Assembly: GCF_003312915.1 (NCBI RefSeq) | Contig: NZ_CP030261.1 | Span: 2,728,001 to 2,792,000 of the forward strand | Reading direction: 5' to 3' | Length of the DNA stretch: 64,000 bases | From: Flavobacterium fluviale | GTDB taxonomy: Bacteria; Bacteroidota; Bacteroidia; Flavobacteriales; Flavobacteriaceae | In this document: positions 51,926-60,362 of the stretch, piece after piece | Layout: every line of letters begins with the position of its first letter | Numbering within the stretch: the first letter of the stretch is position 1 | Notes under the pieces: model-generated | Database searches by the model: none | Told to the model about the DNA's origin: nothing | The model's input: only the letters and a program-made list of their open reading frames with translations | Program-made: the position numbers and the translations under genes

Positions 51926-52537
51926 TTAAAGAGATTTGATTTTTAGACCAGTTATTTTTACTTCACCGTTGGTTATAAAACCTAGTTTTCCTTTTTGGTT
52001 TAAGCTGCTTTTTTCTAGAGAACATTCTAAAGAAGTTTTGTTGTCTATAGAAAAGAATAATTGTTTGTTTTGGACTTTAATTTTAACGGAATACCATTTA
52101 TTGTTTTCTAATTCCATTGGTTTTTTAAACAACGTTTTTCCGCCTCGTTTACCATACGAATCGTCTTTTTTATCATAAACTCCATCGCCAATTACTATGT
52201 TTTGATCAATTTGGTACAAGTATGTTCTAATGTATTTTCCTTTATCCAAATTAAGCATTATTTCAAATAAAGATTCTCCTGTCATATTGACTTTTAAATC
52301 AATTTCATAATTCTCTGGAAGCTCTTTTTTCGAAACCAAGACTCCCCAAGGAGAAAGAGAACCATTTCCTGTAAGAGTGTCTTTTTTTAGAATCCATTCT
52401 TTAGAATTAATGGTCCAATCTGATTTTAGGTCCTTTGAATTGTGTAAAGTATATTCTTTTTTTACTGTTGAAATCGTGCTGGAGCAAGAAATCAAGAACA
52501 GCTGTAAAAGTAGAACTGATGCAATTTTAATTTTCAT
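51926..52537 (-). CDS. Lipoprotein with DUF1080-like (concanavalin-type) domain
   Basis: The 203-residue protein has a lipobox in LLLQLFLISCSST (lipidated Cys18). The mature part is beta-rich and resembles the 3-keto-disaccharide-hydrolase/DUF1080 sandwich: DWTINSKEWILKKDTLTGNGS, YEIDLKVNMTG, then KWYSVKIKVQNKQLFFSIDNKT, and the end KGKLGFITNGEVKITGLKIKSL. Such domains bind or cleave carbohydrates; the family call is from pattern and moderate. The ATG abuts the stop of the ABC protein gene with no gap, so it is co-transcribed as the second gene. Confidence 0.7.
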   Translation of the reverse strand: MKIKIASVLLLQLFLISCSSTISTVKKEYTLHNSKDLKSDWTINSKEWILKKDTLTGNGSLSPWGVLVSKKELPENYEIDLKVNMTGESLFEIMLNLDKGKYIRTYLYQIDQNIVIGDGVYDKKDDSYGKRGGKTLFKKPMELENNKWYSVKIKVQNKQLFFSIDNKTSLECSLEKSSLNQKGKLGFITNGEVKITGLKIKSL

Positions 52538-53779
52538 TTAATTTAATTCTGAGTGGTATTTTATTTTTCCGATTGACCCTGTTTCAGATGGTAAAAGTTC
52601 GAAGACCGAAGTAGGAGCAAGGCCTTGTTCAATTCGGTGTGAAACGTAAATGATACTTACATTAATTTCCTGTTTAATAGTGTTGATTAATTGAATTACC
52701 AAATCTACATTTTCGTCGTCTAAACCTTCTACCGGTTCGTCTAAAATTAATAAAGGCGGATGTTTTAAAACTGCACGAACAATTAAAGCCACGCGCTGCT
52801 GTCCAACAGAAAGATCGATAAAACGTTTTTTACGCAGATGTCCCATTTCTATCACTTCAAGCCATTGCGTTACAATTTGTTTTTGATGTGTTGTTGGTTC
52901 CGTATAAAGTCCTATCTGGTCAAAGAATCCAGATAAAATCATCTGTTCAAGTGTATGGCTTTTTTGAAATAAGTCGGTCATCGAAGTAGCGAAGATTCCT
53001 ATTTGTTTTTTAATATCCCAAACACTTTCCCCAGTTCCTTTTTTTCTGCCAAATAAAAATAAATTCTGGCCAAAACCCTTTGGATTATCGCCTGTAATTA
53101 AGGATAAAATAGTGCTTTTTCCAGAGCCGTTTGGGCCAATAAGCTGCCAAAATTCACCTTGTTTTATGGTCCAAGAAATGTTGTTTAAAATTTTGCGTTC
53201 TTCGTAACTTACAGAAACATCTTCTAATTTAATCAGCACACTTTCGTGAAAATCATGCGGTTCTATAGCTTTTGGAATTGCAGCTGTATTTAAGGTTTTA
53301 AAGTGGTTTTCGGTTTTAACGAAGGGATGTAATTCGAAAGTATTGTCTTTGATTAAAGCCTTATTCGGAACAAAATCTAAAACGTCAACAGTACGGTTTA
53401 AAATCTGAATGATAGCGATTTCGGTTGTAAGATCTTTTAATGAATCAGCGAGAATTACTCTTGAAGGCTGATCCAAGTGATCAAACGGATTATCAAAAAT
53501 GATGAAATCGGGTTTTTGTTCAATGCAATAACGTAAAAACTCTTTTTTGCGTTCGCCGGATGAAAAAGTTCTTAATTGTCTATTTGATGTTTTGGAAGCT
53601 TCAACGCTGTCATATTGAAACTCTTTTTCGATGAATTTTTCGATTGCAATATCAGAAAACAGAATTCCTTTTTGGTTGTTAAAAACCGCTAATTCTCCGT
53701 TTGCTTCACCGTTTAAGATATTGTCTATAAATGCTTTTTTATTGACCTGATTTGATAAAAGTATATCCCAATGCTGCAT
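52538..53779 (-). CDS. Orphan double-ATPase ABC protein (ModF/PhrA-like)
   Basis: The 413-residue protein has two ABC nucleotide-binding domains in one chain and no membrane partner nearby. The first domain (residues 1-150) lacks a Walker A motif and keeps only a signature-like RTFSSGERKK and a Walker B variant IFDNPFDHLD, so it is degenerate. The second is complete: Walker A GPNGSGKS (215-222), signature LSVGQQRVAL, Walker B LLILDEPVEGLDD, and switch YVSHR. This layout resembles ModF/PhrA proteins, often linked by name to molybdate transport or photorepair without proof. It starts 15 bp after the sulfurtransferase stop. Confidence 0.85.
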   Translation of the reverse strand: MQHWDILLSNQVNKKAFIDNILNGEANGELAVFNNQKGILFSDIAIEKFIEKEFQYDSVEASKTSNRQLRTFSSGERKKEFLRYCIEQKPDFIIFDNPFDHLDQPSRVILADSLKDLTTEIAIIQILNRTVDVLDFVPNKALIKDNTFELHPFVKTENHFKTLNTAAIPKAIEPHDFHESVLIKLEDVSVSYEERKILNNISWTIKQGEFWQLIGPNGSGKSTILSLITGDNPKGFGQNLFLFGRKKGTGESVWDIKKQIGIFATSMTDLFQKSHTLEQMILSGFFDQIGLYTEPTTHQKQIVTQWLEVIEMGHLRKKRFIDLSVGQQRVALIVRAVLKHPPLLILDEPVEGLDDENVDLVIQLINTIKQEINVSIIYVSHRIEQGLAPTSVFELLPSETGSIGKIKYHSELN

Positions 53780-53794
53780 GGTGTATTTTTAGTA

Positions 53795-54646
53795 TTATTT
53801 ATTCTCTTTTAATGTCATTTCACGATCGTTTCTCGACCATTCACTCCAAGAACCTACATATAATTTCGGAATGGGAAGCCCAGCGTAATCCATTGCTAAT
53901 AGAGTATGACAAGCAGTTACTCCAGATCCGCAATGTACGATTGTATTTTCGGTTTCTTTATCTCCAATTATAGCTTTGTATTTTTGAGCTAATTCTTCAG
54001 GAGATTTGAAAAAACCGTTTTCGTCTAAATTTTCAGTCAGCGGTACATTTACAGCTCCAGGAATATGTCCTGCAATTAGATCTAAAGGTTCTATGAGTCC
54101 GTCAAATCTGTTTTTGTCTCGAACATCAATTACTATATTTTGATCGTTTTTACGGGCTTTTTCAACTTCATCTATCTCTGCCAATGGTAATTTCCATTCT
54201 TGAACAGGATAAGTTGTTTTATCAAAAATCTCAATTCCAGAACTGGTTGGAAAACCAGATTGAATTGCAGACTGAAAACCGCCATTTAAAACCTGAATTT
54301 TTTCATGTCCGACAGCACGCATCATCCACCAAAATCGGGCTGCGAAATTAGAACTATTTTTATCATCATAAACTATAACATGGTCTGAAGATGAAATTCC
54401 GATAGCAGAAAGCGTTTCAGTAAATTCTTCCACGGTTGGCAGAGGATGTCGTCCGCCGTTTGCTGGATTTTCAGTCACGGCTGCTAAATCTCGATTTAAG
54501 TCTACAAATCGCGCTCCTTTTAAATGTTCTTTTTGATAGATTTCAAAAGCGTCTGCGCCAGTTCGCGCATCAATTAAAATGATTTCTGAAGGGTTTAATT
54601 GAATTAATTCTTCTGCTGTAATTAACGGAGAAATGGAATGAGACAT
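53795..54646 (-). CDS. 3-mercaptopyruvate sulfurtransferase
   Basis: The 283-residue protein has two rhodanese domains, a cytoplasmic enzyme that transfers sulfur from mercaptopyruvate or thiosulfate to thiol acceptors. The N-terminal domain has LIDARTGADAFEIYQKEHLKGARF and the DNGGRHPLP-like ANGGRHPLP turn. The C-terminal domain holds the active-site Cys239 in VHCGSGVTACH; the loop CGSGVT is typical of mercaptopyruvate sulfurtransferases rather than thiosulfate ones (CRKGVT). It lies between the ABC protein and the ThuA-like gene in a packed minus-strand cluster (7 to 15-bp gaps). Confidence 0.9.
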   Translation of the reverse strand: MSHSISPLITAEELIQLNPSEIILIDARTGADAFEIYQKEHLKGARFVDLNRDLAAVTENPANGGRHPLPTVEEFTETLSAIGISSSDHVIVYDDKNSSNFAARFWWMMRAVGHEKIQVLNGGFQSAIQSGFPTSSGIEIFDKTTYPVQEWKLPLAEIDEVEKARKNDQNIVIDVRDKNRFDGLIEPLDLIAGHIPGAVNVPLTENLDENGFFKSPEELAQKYKAIIGDKETENTIVHCGSGVTACHTLLAMDYAGLPIPKLYVGSWSEWSRNDREMTLKENK

Positions 54647-54652
54647 TTTGTT

Positions 54653-55507
54653 TTATTTTTTTGAATTTCCAAGCCAAAGCAATGCATTCAAGATTAACTG
54701 GCTTTGTGTTTTATTTTCAAAAGTGTACGATAAGGTTTTGTTTGTACCTCCTTCATAATCAATATCATTGTGACCCATATTTACATACAGCATTTTATAT
54801 TTTTTATTCGTCCAAACAACTGGATAATAACCGCTATGCCAAATTTCGTGCGCTTTTGGACCAGTGCCTAATGGAAAGCTGGATTCATCAATTGCGACTA
54901 AAATCTCGATGTCTGGATTTTTCGTCAAATCTTTAGACCATCGATACCATTCGTTTGGAGCGGATGTAAAAGTCTTTGGCAGATTTTTGGTAACAGGATG
55001 CTGATTCTCAATTCTAAGTACTGCCGAAGTTGGTTTCCAAGTATTGCTTCCGTATTCGCCAGATCCTAAAAAAGTATTATGATACCAATCCCAATCCTGA
55101 TTATAACTGGAATCATTTAAAGCAAATGCCGAAAAATGAAATCCGATGAAACCGCCGCCATTTTCCATGTATTTTTGCAAAGCTTCGCGTTGTTCTTTCT
55201 TTTCCGGACGCGTGTCTAAGAACAAAACCACGTTATATTTCGCCAAAAACTTAGCATTCAGATTTTCCCAATTGCTGGTTGAATCATATTGAAAATGATT
55301 TTCTGCCGCTAATTTTGGAAAATACTTATTGGCTTCGTGTACAAAACTAATATGCGCCTGATCATTTTTTGCGGTGTAAAAAGCAATTACTTTAAATTTT
55401 GGATTTTCTTTTTTGCTTTGAGAAAAACTAAAGAAAGAAATTATTAAAACAAAAAGTAAAATAATTCTTTTACAAATACTCAGAGCATTCTTATTGAAAA
55501 GCAACAT
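54653..55507 (-). CDS. Exported ThuA-like protein
   Basis: The 284-residue protein has an N-terminal hydrophobic stretch (about residues 14-32, a signal peptide or anchor), then a ThuA domain of the class I glutamine amidotransferase-like fold: KVIAFYTAKNDQAHISFVHEA, YNVVLFLDTRPEK, the family's GGGFIGFHFSAFAL, and HEIWHSGYYPVVWTNKKYKMLYVNMGHNDI. ThuA-like domains are found in trehalose-related and other envelope sugar systems; the reaction is unclear. It begins 5 bp after the DUF1398 gene stop and ends 6 bp before the sulfurtransferase gene. Confidence 0.86.
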   Translation of the reverse strand: MLLFNKNALSICKRIILLFVLIISFFSFSQSKKENPKFKVIAFYTAKNDQAHISFVHEANKYFPKLAAENHFQYDSTSNWENLNAKFLAKYNVVLFLDTRPEKKEQREALQKYMENGGGFIGFHFSAFALNDSSYNQDWDWYHNTFLGSGEYGSNTWKPTSAVLRIENQHPVTKNLPKTFTSAPNEWYRWSKDLTKNPDIEILVAIDESSFPLGTGPKAHEIWHSGYYPVVWTNKKYKMLYVNMGHNDIDYEGGTNKTLSYTFENKTQSQLILNALLWLGNSKK

Positions 55508-55512
55508 GAATA

Positions 55513-55902
55513 TTAACTAGGAATCTTTTCAATTAAAATCTCATTTTCAGCTTTATCAAAATAAGTGCAAGTCATTTCGATAATATCGACACGCCATTTT
55601 GCAATACCGCATTGTGCACAATGTTTACAAAATGTCATATAATCTGTTTCACCATGCTGATGTTTTACTAAGAATTCAATAAAAAGTTCTTTGTTGGGAA
55701 AATCAGCCACTTTTATTTCGGGATATTTTTCCTCGGCTTCGGCCGTGTAATTATTTAATCCATAATAAACAACGCTTCCGTCGTGTACGTAGGTGTCGTA
55801 TCCTTTTACGCCTAAAATGATTAAATCTTGTATATAATTTGGAAAATCAGCTCCAGTTTTCACTTTTGCATGAGCTTCTTTTATTTGTTCAATTGTAAAC
55901 AT
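55513..55902 (-). CDS. DUF1398-family protein
   Basis: The 129-residue protein matches the DUF1398 family from recall: FTIEQIKEAHAKVKTGADFPNYIQD, then GVKGYDTYVHDGSVVYYG and a C-terminal part with FCKHCAQCGIAKWRVDIIEMTCTYFD (two close cysteine pairs). No function is known. It has no signal peptide. The gene is the first of the tight DUF1398, ThuA, sulfurtransferase, ABC, DUF1080 series on the minus strand, and an inverted repeat lies upstream. Confidence 0.82.
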   Translation of the reverse strand: MFTIEQIKEAHAKVKTGADFPNYIQDLIILGVKGYDTYVHDGSVVYYGLNNYTAEAEEKYPEIKVADFPNKELFIEFLVKHQHGETDYMTFCKHCAQCGIAKWRVDIIEMTCTYFDKAENEILIEKIPS

Positions 55903-55944
55903 AATTTTAGTTTTTAAGTTAGTTTTTTTGCCAATAGTTACATC

Positions 55945-56012
55945 AATTCACACGAATTACTTTCAGTTGTATGTACATAAAAAATTAATGCTGATTCGTG
56001 TAATTCGTGGCA
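55945..56012. repeat. CACACGAATTAC ... GTGTAATTCGTG inverted repeat
   Basis: AATTCACACGAATTAC and GATTCGTGTAATTCGTGG face each other across about 35 bp in the gap between the hydrolase and DUF1398 genes. Confidence 0.6.
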
Positions 56013-56023
56013 GACAAAAAATA

Positions 56024-57016
56024 TTATTGTTTCAAAAATACGATTAATGGTTTTATAAATGAATCAAAAGATTCGATATGTGGTAAATGTCCTGTATTTG
56101 CGACTTCAACCAATTTTGAGTTCGGAATTGCTTGCTGCGTTTTTTTACCCAATTCAGCATAATTTCCCATTGTTTTTTGGATTTCTTCGGCAACCAAAGG
56201 TTTTCCTAAAGCAGTTTTATCTCTTGTTCCAATGATTAAAAGCGTCGGACTTTTGATATTTTTAAATTCATATAAAACAGGCTGTGTAAAAATCATATCG
56301 TATAAAAGTGCTGAATTCCACGCCACGCGGTCATAATTTGGAGCTGTTGTCCATCCTGCGCCCAGTTCTGCCCATTTCTGGTAATCTGCATTCCACTTTC
56401 CATCATAATAATTAGCCATTTGATATTTTTTAATGGCTTCATAATTTTGTTTCAATTCAGACTCGTACCACCAATCTGCAGGTTTATATGGCACGACCAA
56501 TTTCCAGTCTTCTAAACCAATTGGATTTTCCAAAACTAGTTTTTCTGTAGTTTCAGGATACATTAACGCAAAACGCGATGCCAGCATTCCGCCCATAGAA
56601 TGACCTAAGATGGTTGTTTTTTCAATTCCTAAATGATCTAAAAGTTTTTTGGTATTTTGAGCTAACTGCTGAAAAGTATATTGAAAATTATCAGGTTTTG
56701 TCGATTTTCCAAAACCAATCTGGTCGGGTACAATCACTCTAAAACCTTCTTTTGTCAATGCTTTTATGGTTGTTTCCCAATAAGCTCCATTGAAATTTTT
56801 TCCGTGAAGCAGTACAATATTTTTGTTGTTGTAATTATTTGGTTTAATATCCATATAAGCCATTTTAAGTGCTTGACGCTGATTGCTTAATTCTAAAAAT
56901 TGGACAGGAAACGGATATTCATAATTGGATAAATTAATATCTAATTGCTTGATTTTCTGTTCTTGTGCTAAACAAAAAACAGGAAGTAAAAGTATAAGGA
57001 GTTTTAAAGTTTTCAT
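56024..57016 (-). CDS. Secreted alpha/beta hydrolase
   Basis: The 330-residue protein has a signal peptide (MKTLKLLILLLPVFCLAQ) and an alpha/beta hydrolase fold. The oxyanion region is IVLLHGKNFNGAYW, the nucleophile is Ser140 in GHSMGGMLA, the acid is probably the aspartate in IIGTRDKTALG, and the histidine lies in VANTGHLPHIE. All catalytic residues are present. The substrate is unknown. The protein is exported, so it acts in the periplasm or outside. It stands as a single-gene unit between an inverted repeat and the DinB-like gene. Confidence 0.88.
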   Translation of the reverse strand: MKTLKLLILLLPVFCLAQEQKIKQLDINLSNYEYPFPVQFLELSNQRQALKMAYMDIKPNNYNNKNIVLLHGKNFNGAYWETTIKALTKEGFRVIVPDQIGFGKSTKPDNFQYTFQQLAQNTKKLLDHLGIEKTTILGHSMGGMLASRFALMYPETTEKLVLENPIGLEDWKLVVPYKPADWWYESELKQNYEAIKKYQMANYYDGKWNADYQKWAELGAGWTTAPNYDRVAWNSALLYDMIFTQPVLYEFKNIKSPTLLIIGTRDKTALGKPLVAEEIQKTMGNYAELGKKTQQAIPNSKLVEVANTGHLPHIESFDSFIKPLIVFLKQ

Positions 57017-57120
57017 TTAAAAATGGTTTTTTATTAAGGATTATAAAATTACCGCTATGCATTTTTAAAACCAAAAAATCCACTCTTAAAGTTATGAGAA
57101 AAAACCGATTGAGTTAAAAA

Positions 57121-57963
57121 TTAAGCCATTACAGCAATAATGTTGAGCGCGATTTGACCAAGATTTTGGTCTCCTATAATTTCTACTTTTTGTAACGCTT
57201 CAAACGGAGTCATTCCTTTAGAAAATAGAAGCCAGGCATCTTGTGGATCAATTTTTACGATTGAAGCTGGTTTTTCTTCAAACGAATCAATGAATTCCCA
57301 CTGTTTTTCTCTTTTAATAATATTCCATTGTCCGCCAATTTCAGTAATGATAATTAAACTTACAATTGTATTTTCCGGCGCGTCAGTATTTCTGAAAGTA
57401 TGTGGTAAAGCTTGAACAAAAGTTTCAATAAACGGATGGAATAATTCTTTGGTCATTAAAGCCTGTTTTCCGACAGCATCTCTAATTTGCTCTTGATGAA
57501 GAAATTTTTCTGTGTATTCCCGTGCAATATGAAACCAGTTTAGAGAAGTTTCTTCGCCAGCCCAGGCAACTGAAAAAACAGCATTATCATGAGGATTTAA
57601 TGTTTGTAAATGTTCAAAATATTCTTTGCCCGTTGTTTCTAATAGATTAATGAGCACGTTGGGACTTAATCTTTTAGTAGCATTCGTCCAAGTCATATTC
57701 AGCTGATTTAGAAAATCAACCAAATCTTGGTACGAATTAATATTTTCTGTTTTATCTCCAAAATAATGATCTCTAGAAATCGACAATGCCCTTAGATTTC
57801 CGTCCAGTAAATGCGATGCAATATCTTTTACAGTCCATTTTTTCGCTACTGTTTTGGCATTCCATTCTTCTTCCGTTAACGATTTTAAGAGGTCAATTAA
57901 TAAATTGTCTAAAATAGGGAAGAGGTGTAAAGTTTGAATAGGAATGGTTTTGGAAGATTTCAT
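57121..57963 (-). CDS. DinB/maleylpyruvate-isomerase-like protein
   Basis: The 280-residue protein has an N-terminal four-helix MDMPI/DinB-type domain: LLIDLLKSLTEEEWNAKTVAK, the family phrase WTVKDIASHLLDGNLR with a metal-binding histidine, and FHIAREYTEKFLHQEQIRDAV. The C-terminal part (EFIDSFEEKPASIVKIDPQDAW, FEALQKVEIIGDQNLG) matches the accessory domain often fused in this family. Such proteins use mycothiol or bacillithiol or act as metal-dependent transferases; which applies here is unknown. It begins 7 bp after a remnant of an MscS channel gene. Confidence 0.82.
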   Translation of the reverse strand: MKSSKTIPIQTLHLFPILDNLLIDLLKSLTEEEWNAKTVAKKWTVKDIASHLLDGNLRALSISRDHYFGDKTENINSYQDLVDFLNQLNMTWTNATKRLSPNVLINLLETTGKEYFEHLQTLNPHDNAVFSVAWAGEETSLNWFHIAREYTEKFLHQEQIRDAVGKQALMTKELFHPFIETFVQALPHTFRNTDAPENTIVSLIIITEIGGQWNIIKREKQWEFIDSFEEKPASIVKIDPQDAWLLFSKGMTPFEALQKVEIIGDQNLGQIALNIIAVMA

Positions 57964-57970
57964 CGCAGAC

Positions 57971-58198
57971 TTATTTTTGGTCGAGGTTCTTTAAATAATT
58001 GTTTTTTAGAGTTATAACGCGTTTCGGATACGGAATGTCGATATTGTTTTCGTCAAATTTCTTTTTAATGCTCTGCGGTAAATCGCAGTAAATAATAAAT
58101 CCGTCAGTAGAATTTTTGGCCCAAGCCCAAGCTTTTAAATTGACACTCGCATCGGCCAATGCAACAACTCGCGCTATTACACGATAAAAATGACAATT
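57971..58198 (-). pseudogene. MscS-type mechanosensitive channel remnant (C-terminal end only)
   Basis: The frame reads RVIARVVALADASVNLKAW-AWAKNS and continues with DLPQSIKKKFDENNIDIPYP-type sequence (no ATG; a TTG is the only start-like codon). It matches the last 75 or so residues of an MscS channel, which normally has about 250-300 residues with membrane segments upstream. Above about 58198 an in-frame stop is found and the next gene follows after 45 bp, so the membrane domain is missing. The remnant cannot work as a channel. Confidence 0.8.
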
Positions 58199-58242
58199 CT
58201 AAAGTCTTTAAAGTAATCGTTCATAAACTTAGAGATTTTAGA

Positions 58243-58629
58243 TTAATGATAAATAATAGATTCTATCAGCCATTTTGTGTTTACTTTTTTCAAGTCAAAT
58301 TCAATTGGTAAATTGACATTGTCTTTAGGCGTTACAACAATTATCGCAGTCGAATCGGTCATTTCTTTTTCGTAATAAACAGCGTCTTTATATCTAACTT
58401 TAAAGGCAGTTTTGCGCTCGTCTGGAATACTTTTTTCCATCTTTTTAAGAGTTTCTAATTTGATTTTATTATCAGAATTCAAAACCAATAAATTTTCAAC
58501 TTCTTGGCTGTCAAATTGATTGGAAGCAGTTATATAAGCGATAACTGTTTCTTTTGGAGTATTATGCGATTGAGATTCGCATGCCAAGAGAAGAAGTATA
58601 AAAATTAAAAAAGATGGATAATGCTTCAT
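58243..58629 (-). CDS. Small lipoprotein, DUF4878-like
   Basis: The 128-residue protein has a lipoprotein signal (MKHYPSFLIFILLLLAC, Cys17). The mature domain begins TPKETVIAYITASNQFDSQEV and ends VNTKWLIESIIYH, a pattern typical of DUF4878/lumazine-binding-like small domains (N-terminal helix, then a curved beta sheet). No catalytic residues are evident. It starts 10 bp after the thioesterase gene stop, so the two may share a transcript. Confidence 0.72.
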   Translation of the reverse strand: MKHYPSFLIFILLLLACESQSHNTPKETVIAYITASNQFDSQEVENLLVLNSDNKIKLETLKKMEKSIPDERKTAFKVRYKDAVYYEKEMTDSTAIIVVTPKDNVNLPIEFDLKKVNTKWLIESIIYH

Positions 58630-58639
58630 TTTTTATGCT

Positions 58640-59077
58640 TTACAATCCAACAAAATCATCGCTTTTTGGAAAAATACTCAATGCCTGAATTGCAATTTCT
58701 GGGGTTGGAGATGCTAATTTTCGCAATTTTGTGTCCATCCAAGCACCGTCGACAGTAATTGTAGCGCAAAGAGTGTCGTCTTCTCTTCTAAATTCGTGAA
58801 TAATTGACCAGCGCGAAGCATCGGCTTTCATTTTTGAAGTTTTGGTATGGATGAATATTTTGTCAGAAAGTTTTAGTTCTTTTCTAAAAACACATTCTTC
58901 CCTAAATAAAACAGGACCAAAGCCTTGTGTCTGCATAACTCTTAAAGTTAAACCAAGTTCCTCAAGGATTTCTATACGATGTTGTGCGCCAAAATCGTAA
59001 TAAGCACTATGACGAACATGAAAATTTGGGTCAAGATCTGACCAGCGAAAAGAAATTTCTTTAGTAAATGAAGCCAT
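58640..59077 (-). CDS. Acyl-CoA thioesterase, hot-dog fold
   Basis: The 145-residue protein fits the 4-hydroxybenzoyl-CoA thioesterase-like hot-dog family: FRWSDLDPNFHVRHSAYYDFG, where the Asp-x-x-x-H/N pattern marks the active-site region, followed by FLREECVFRKEL-type strands, and KMKADASRWSIIHEF. These enzymes release free acids from CoA thioesters in the cytoplasm; the acyl group is unknown. It is upstream of the DUF4878-like gene, with 171 bp of featureless AT-rich DNA before it. Confidence 0.85.
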   Translation of the reverse strand: MASFTKEISFRWSDLDPNFHVRHSAYYDFGAQHRIEILEELGLTLRVMQTQGFGPVLFREECVFRKELKLSDKIFIHTKTSKMKADASRWSIIHEFRREDDTLCATITVDGAWMDTKLRKLASPTPEIAIQALSIFPKSDDFVGL

Positions 59078-59248
59078 TTGTATTTTGTAATTTTAATGAG
59101 AAATCGAAATTACGAATAAAAATAAATGGAATTTCTACATATGTGAAAATTTTCAAAATTAGTTCTGTGTATTATTTGCGCACTTATTTTTGATTTTTTA
59201 TGATTTAGATAAATTAGATTTTAAATTCAATTTTATTTTAAATATATT

Positions 59249-60346
59249 TTAGAGAACAAGTTTAGATGAGATTTTTTTCTGCTGTGAAAGTTGAAGTAAA
59301 GAATCTGTAATTATCTGTACCTCGGTTTGTGTAAAAACGGGACTAAAATATCTAATGTAAGGCAGTAATTCTTTTAAACCTAAAATTTTTGTATACTGAA
59401 ACTGTTCGTGAGGTATAACATTAGTAAAAACAATGATATTTTTGATCGGGATTTTTCTGTTACCCCAATTTTGTTTGCTAAACCCCCAATTTGATTTACT
59501 TACTTTTTCAGATAGCAATCTGAACAAAGCATAATTAGTTCTAAGAACTTGCTGAACGGGAGATCGTAAATCTAAATTATTTATAGAACTGTTACTCCAA
59601 TTTTTTGTTTCAATTAAAAAAACACCTGAACGAGTAATCAAAAGATGGTCGATTTGAATGGTTTTAATATAATCTCCATCGTGTTTTATGGGGTTTTGAA
59701 ACGTGTAACTAAAATCATTTATCAAGATATAATCGTCAGACAGTTTTTTTAGTTCATTTTCTACTTTTTGTTCACCAAATGCACCATAAATTGTATTGTT
59801 TAGTTTTTTTATGATTTCATTTTTTACTTCAAATTTCTGCAAATCTTCAAAACTACTTTCATTTACAGCATCTTGAAAATTTTCAGAAATATAGTCAAGA
59901 CGTTTTTTCTTTTTCGAAAGTAATTTTTTGGACTGATATTTAAAAAGAATAATACGAAATTCAAATAAGATTTGTACGAACCAAAATTTGATATGAATTA
60001 TCAGGTTCAAATAATATTCTTCTATAACCGCAATAATTTTAGTTTTTTTTTCTGAAAGTTCTTCAATTTGTTGATTTAAGTAATCAAGTTTTTGTCTTAA
60101 TTCTTTTTTTAAATCAATTATTTTTTGAGATGTTAGAATATCAAACTCAGAAACTTCATTTGTGAGAAATTCTTTTTCTTCGTTTATGAGTATGTTATGA
60201 TCGGAAATAATTTTTTCTTTTTTGAAATGATAATTCTTTTGGAAATCGATTATCTCATTTAAAGAATTAAATTCATCAATATGGTTTGTGACTAATTCCA
60301 ATTGTATATTATTAAGACATCCAATGGTATTATAAACTCTACACAT
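59249..60346 (-). CDS. NERD-domain protein with N-terminal coiled coil
   Basis: The 365-residue protein starts with a long coiled coil (residues about 35-110), a hydrophobic stretch (about 112-136, perhaps membrane-inserted), a basic hinge (LLSKKKKRLDY), and then a NERD domain (about 187-300). The NERD core is GAFGEQKVENELKKL, IQIDHLLITRSGVFLIETKNW (Asp233, Glu246-x-Lys248), and PVQQVLRTNYALFRLL. The NERD fold is related to Holliday-junction-resolvase-type nucleases, and the key residues are kept. Function is unknown; a role in DNA processing or defence is possible. It begins 16 bp after the SRPBCC gene. Confidence 0.82.
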   Translation of the reverse strand: MCRVYNTIGCLNNIQLELVTNHIDEFNSLNEIIDFQKNYHFKKEKIISDHNILINEEKEFLTNEVSEFDILTSQKIIDLKKELRQKLDYLNQQIEELSEKKTKIIAVIEEYYLNLIIHIKFWFVQILFEFRIILFKYQSKKLLSKKKKRLDYISENFQDAVNESSFEDLQKFEVKNEIIKKLNNTIYGAFGEQKVENELKKLSDDYILINDFSYTFQNPIKHDGDYIKTIQIDHLLITRSGVFLIETKNWSNSSINNLDLRSPVQQVLRTNYALFRLLSEKVSKSNWGFSKQNWGNRKIPIKNIIVFTNVIPHEQFQYTKILGLKELLPYIRYFSPVFTQTEVQIITDSLLQLSQQKKISSKLVL

Positions 60347-60362
60347 ATTCTTTCCATATTTA

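Noticed and set aside
59078..59248. Possible small RNA or gene in the gap before the thioesterase gene
   Set aside because: AT-rich, with no hairpin, repeat or frame that stands out.
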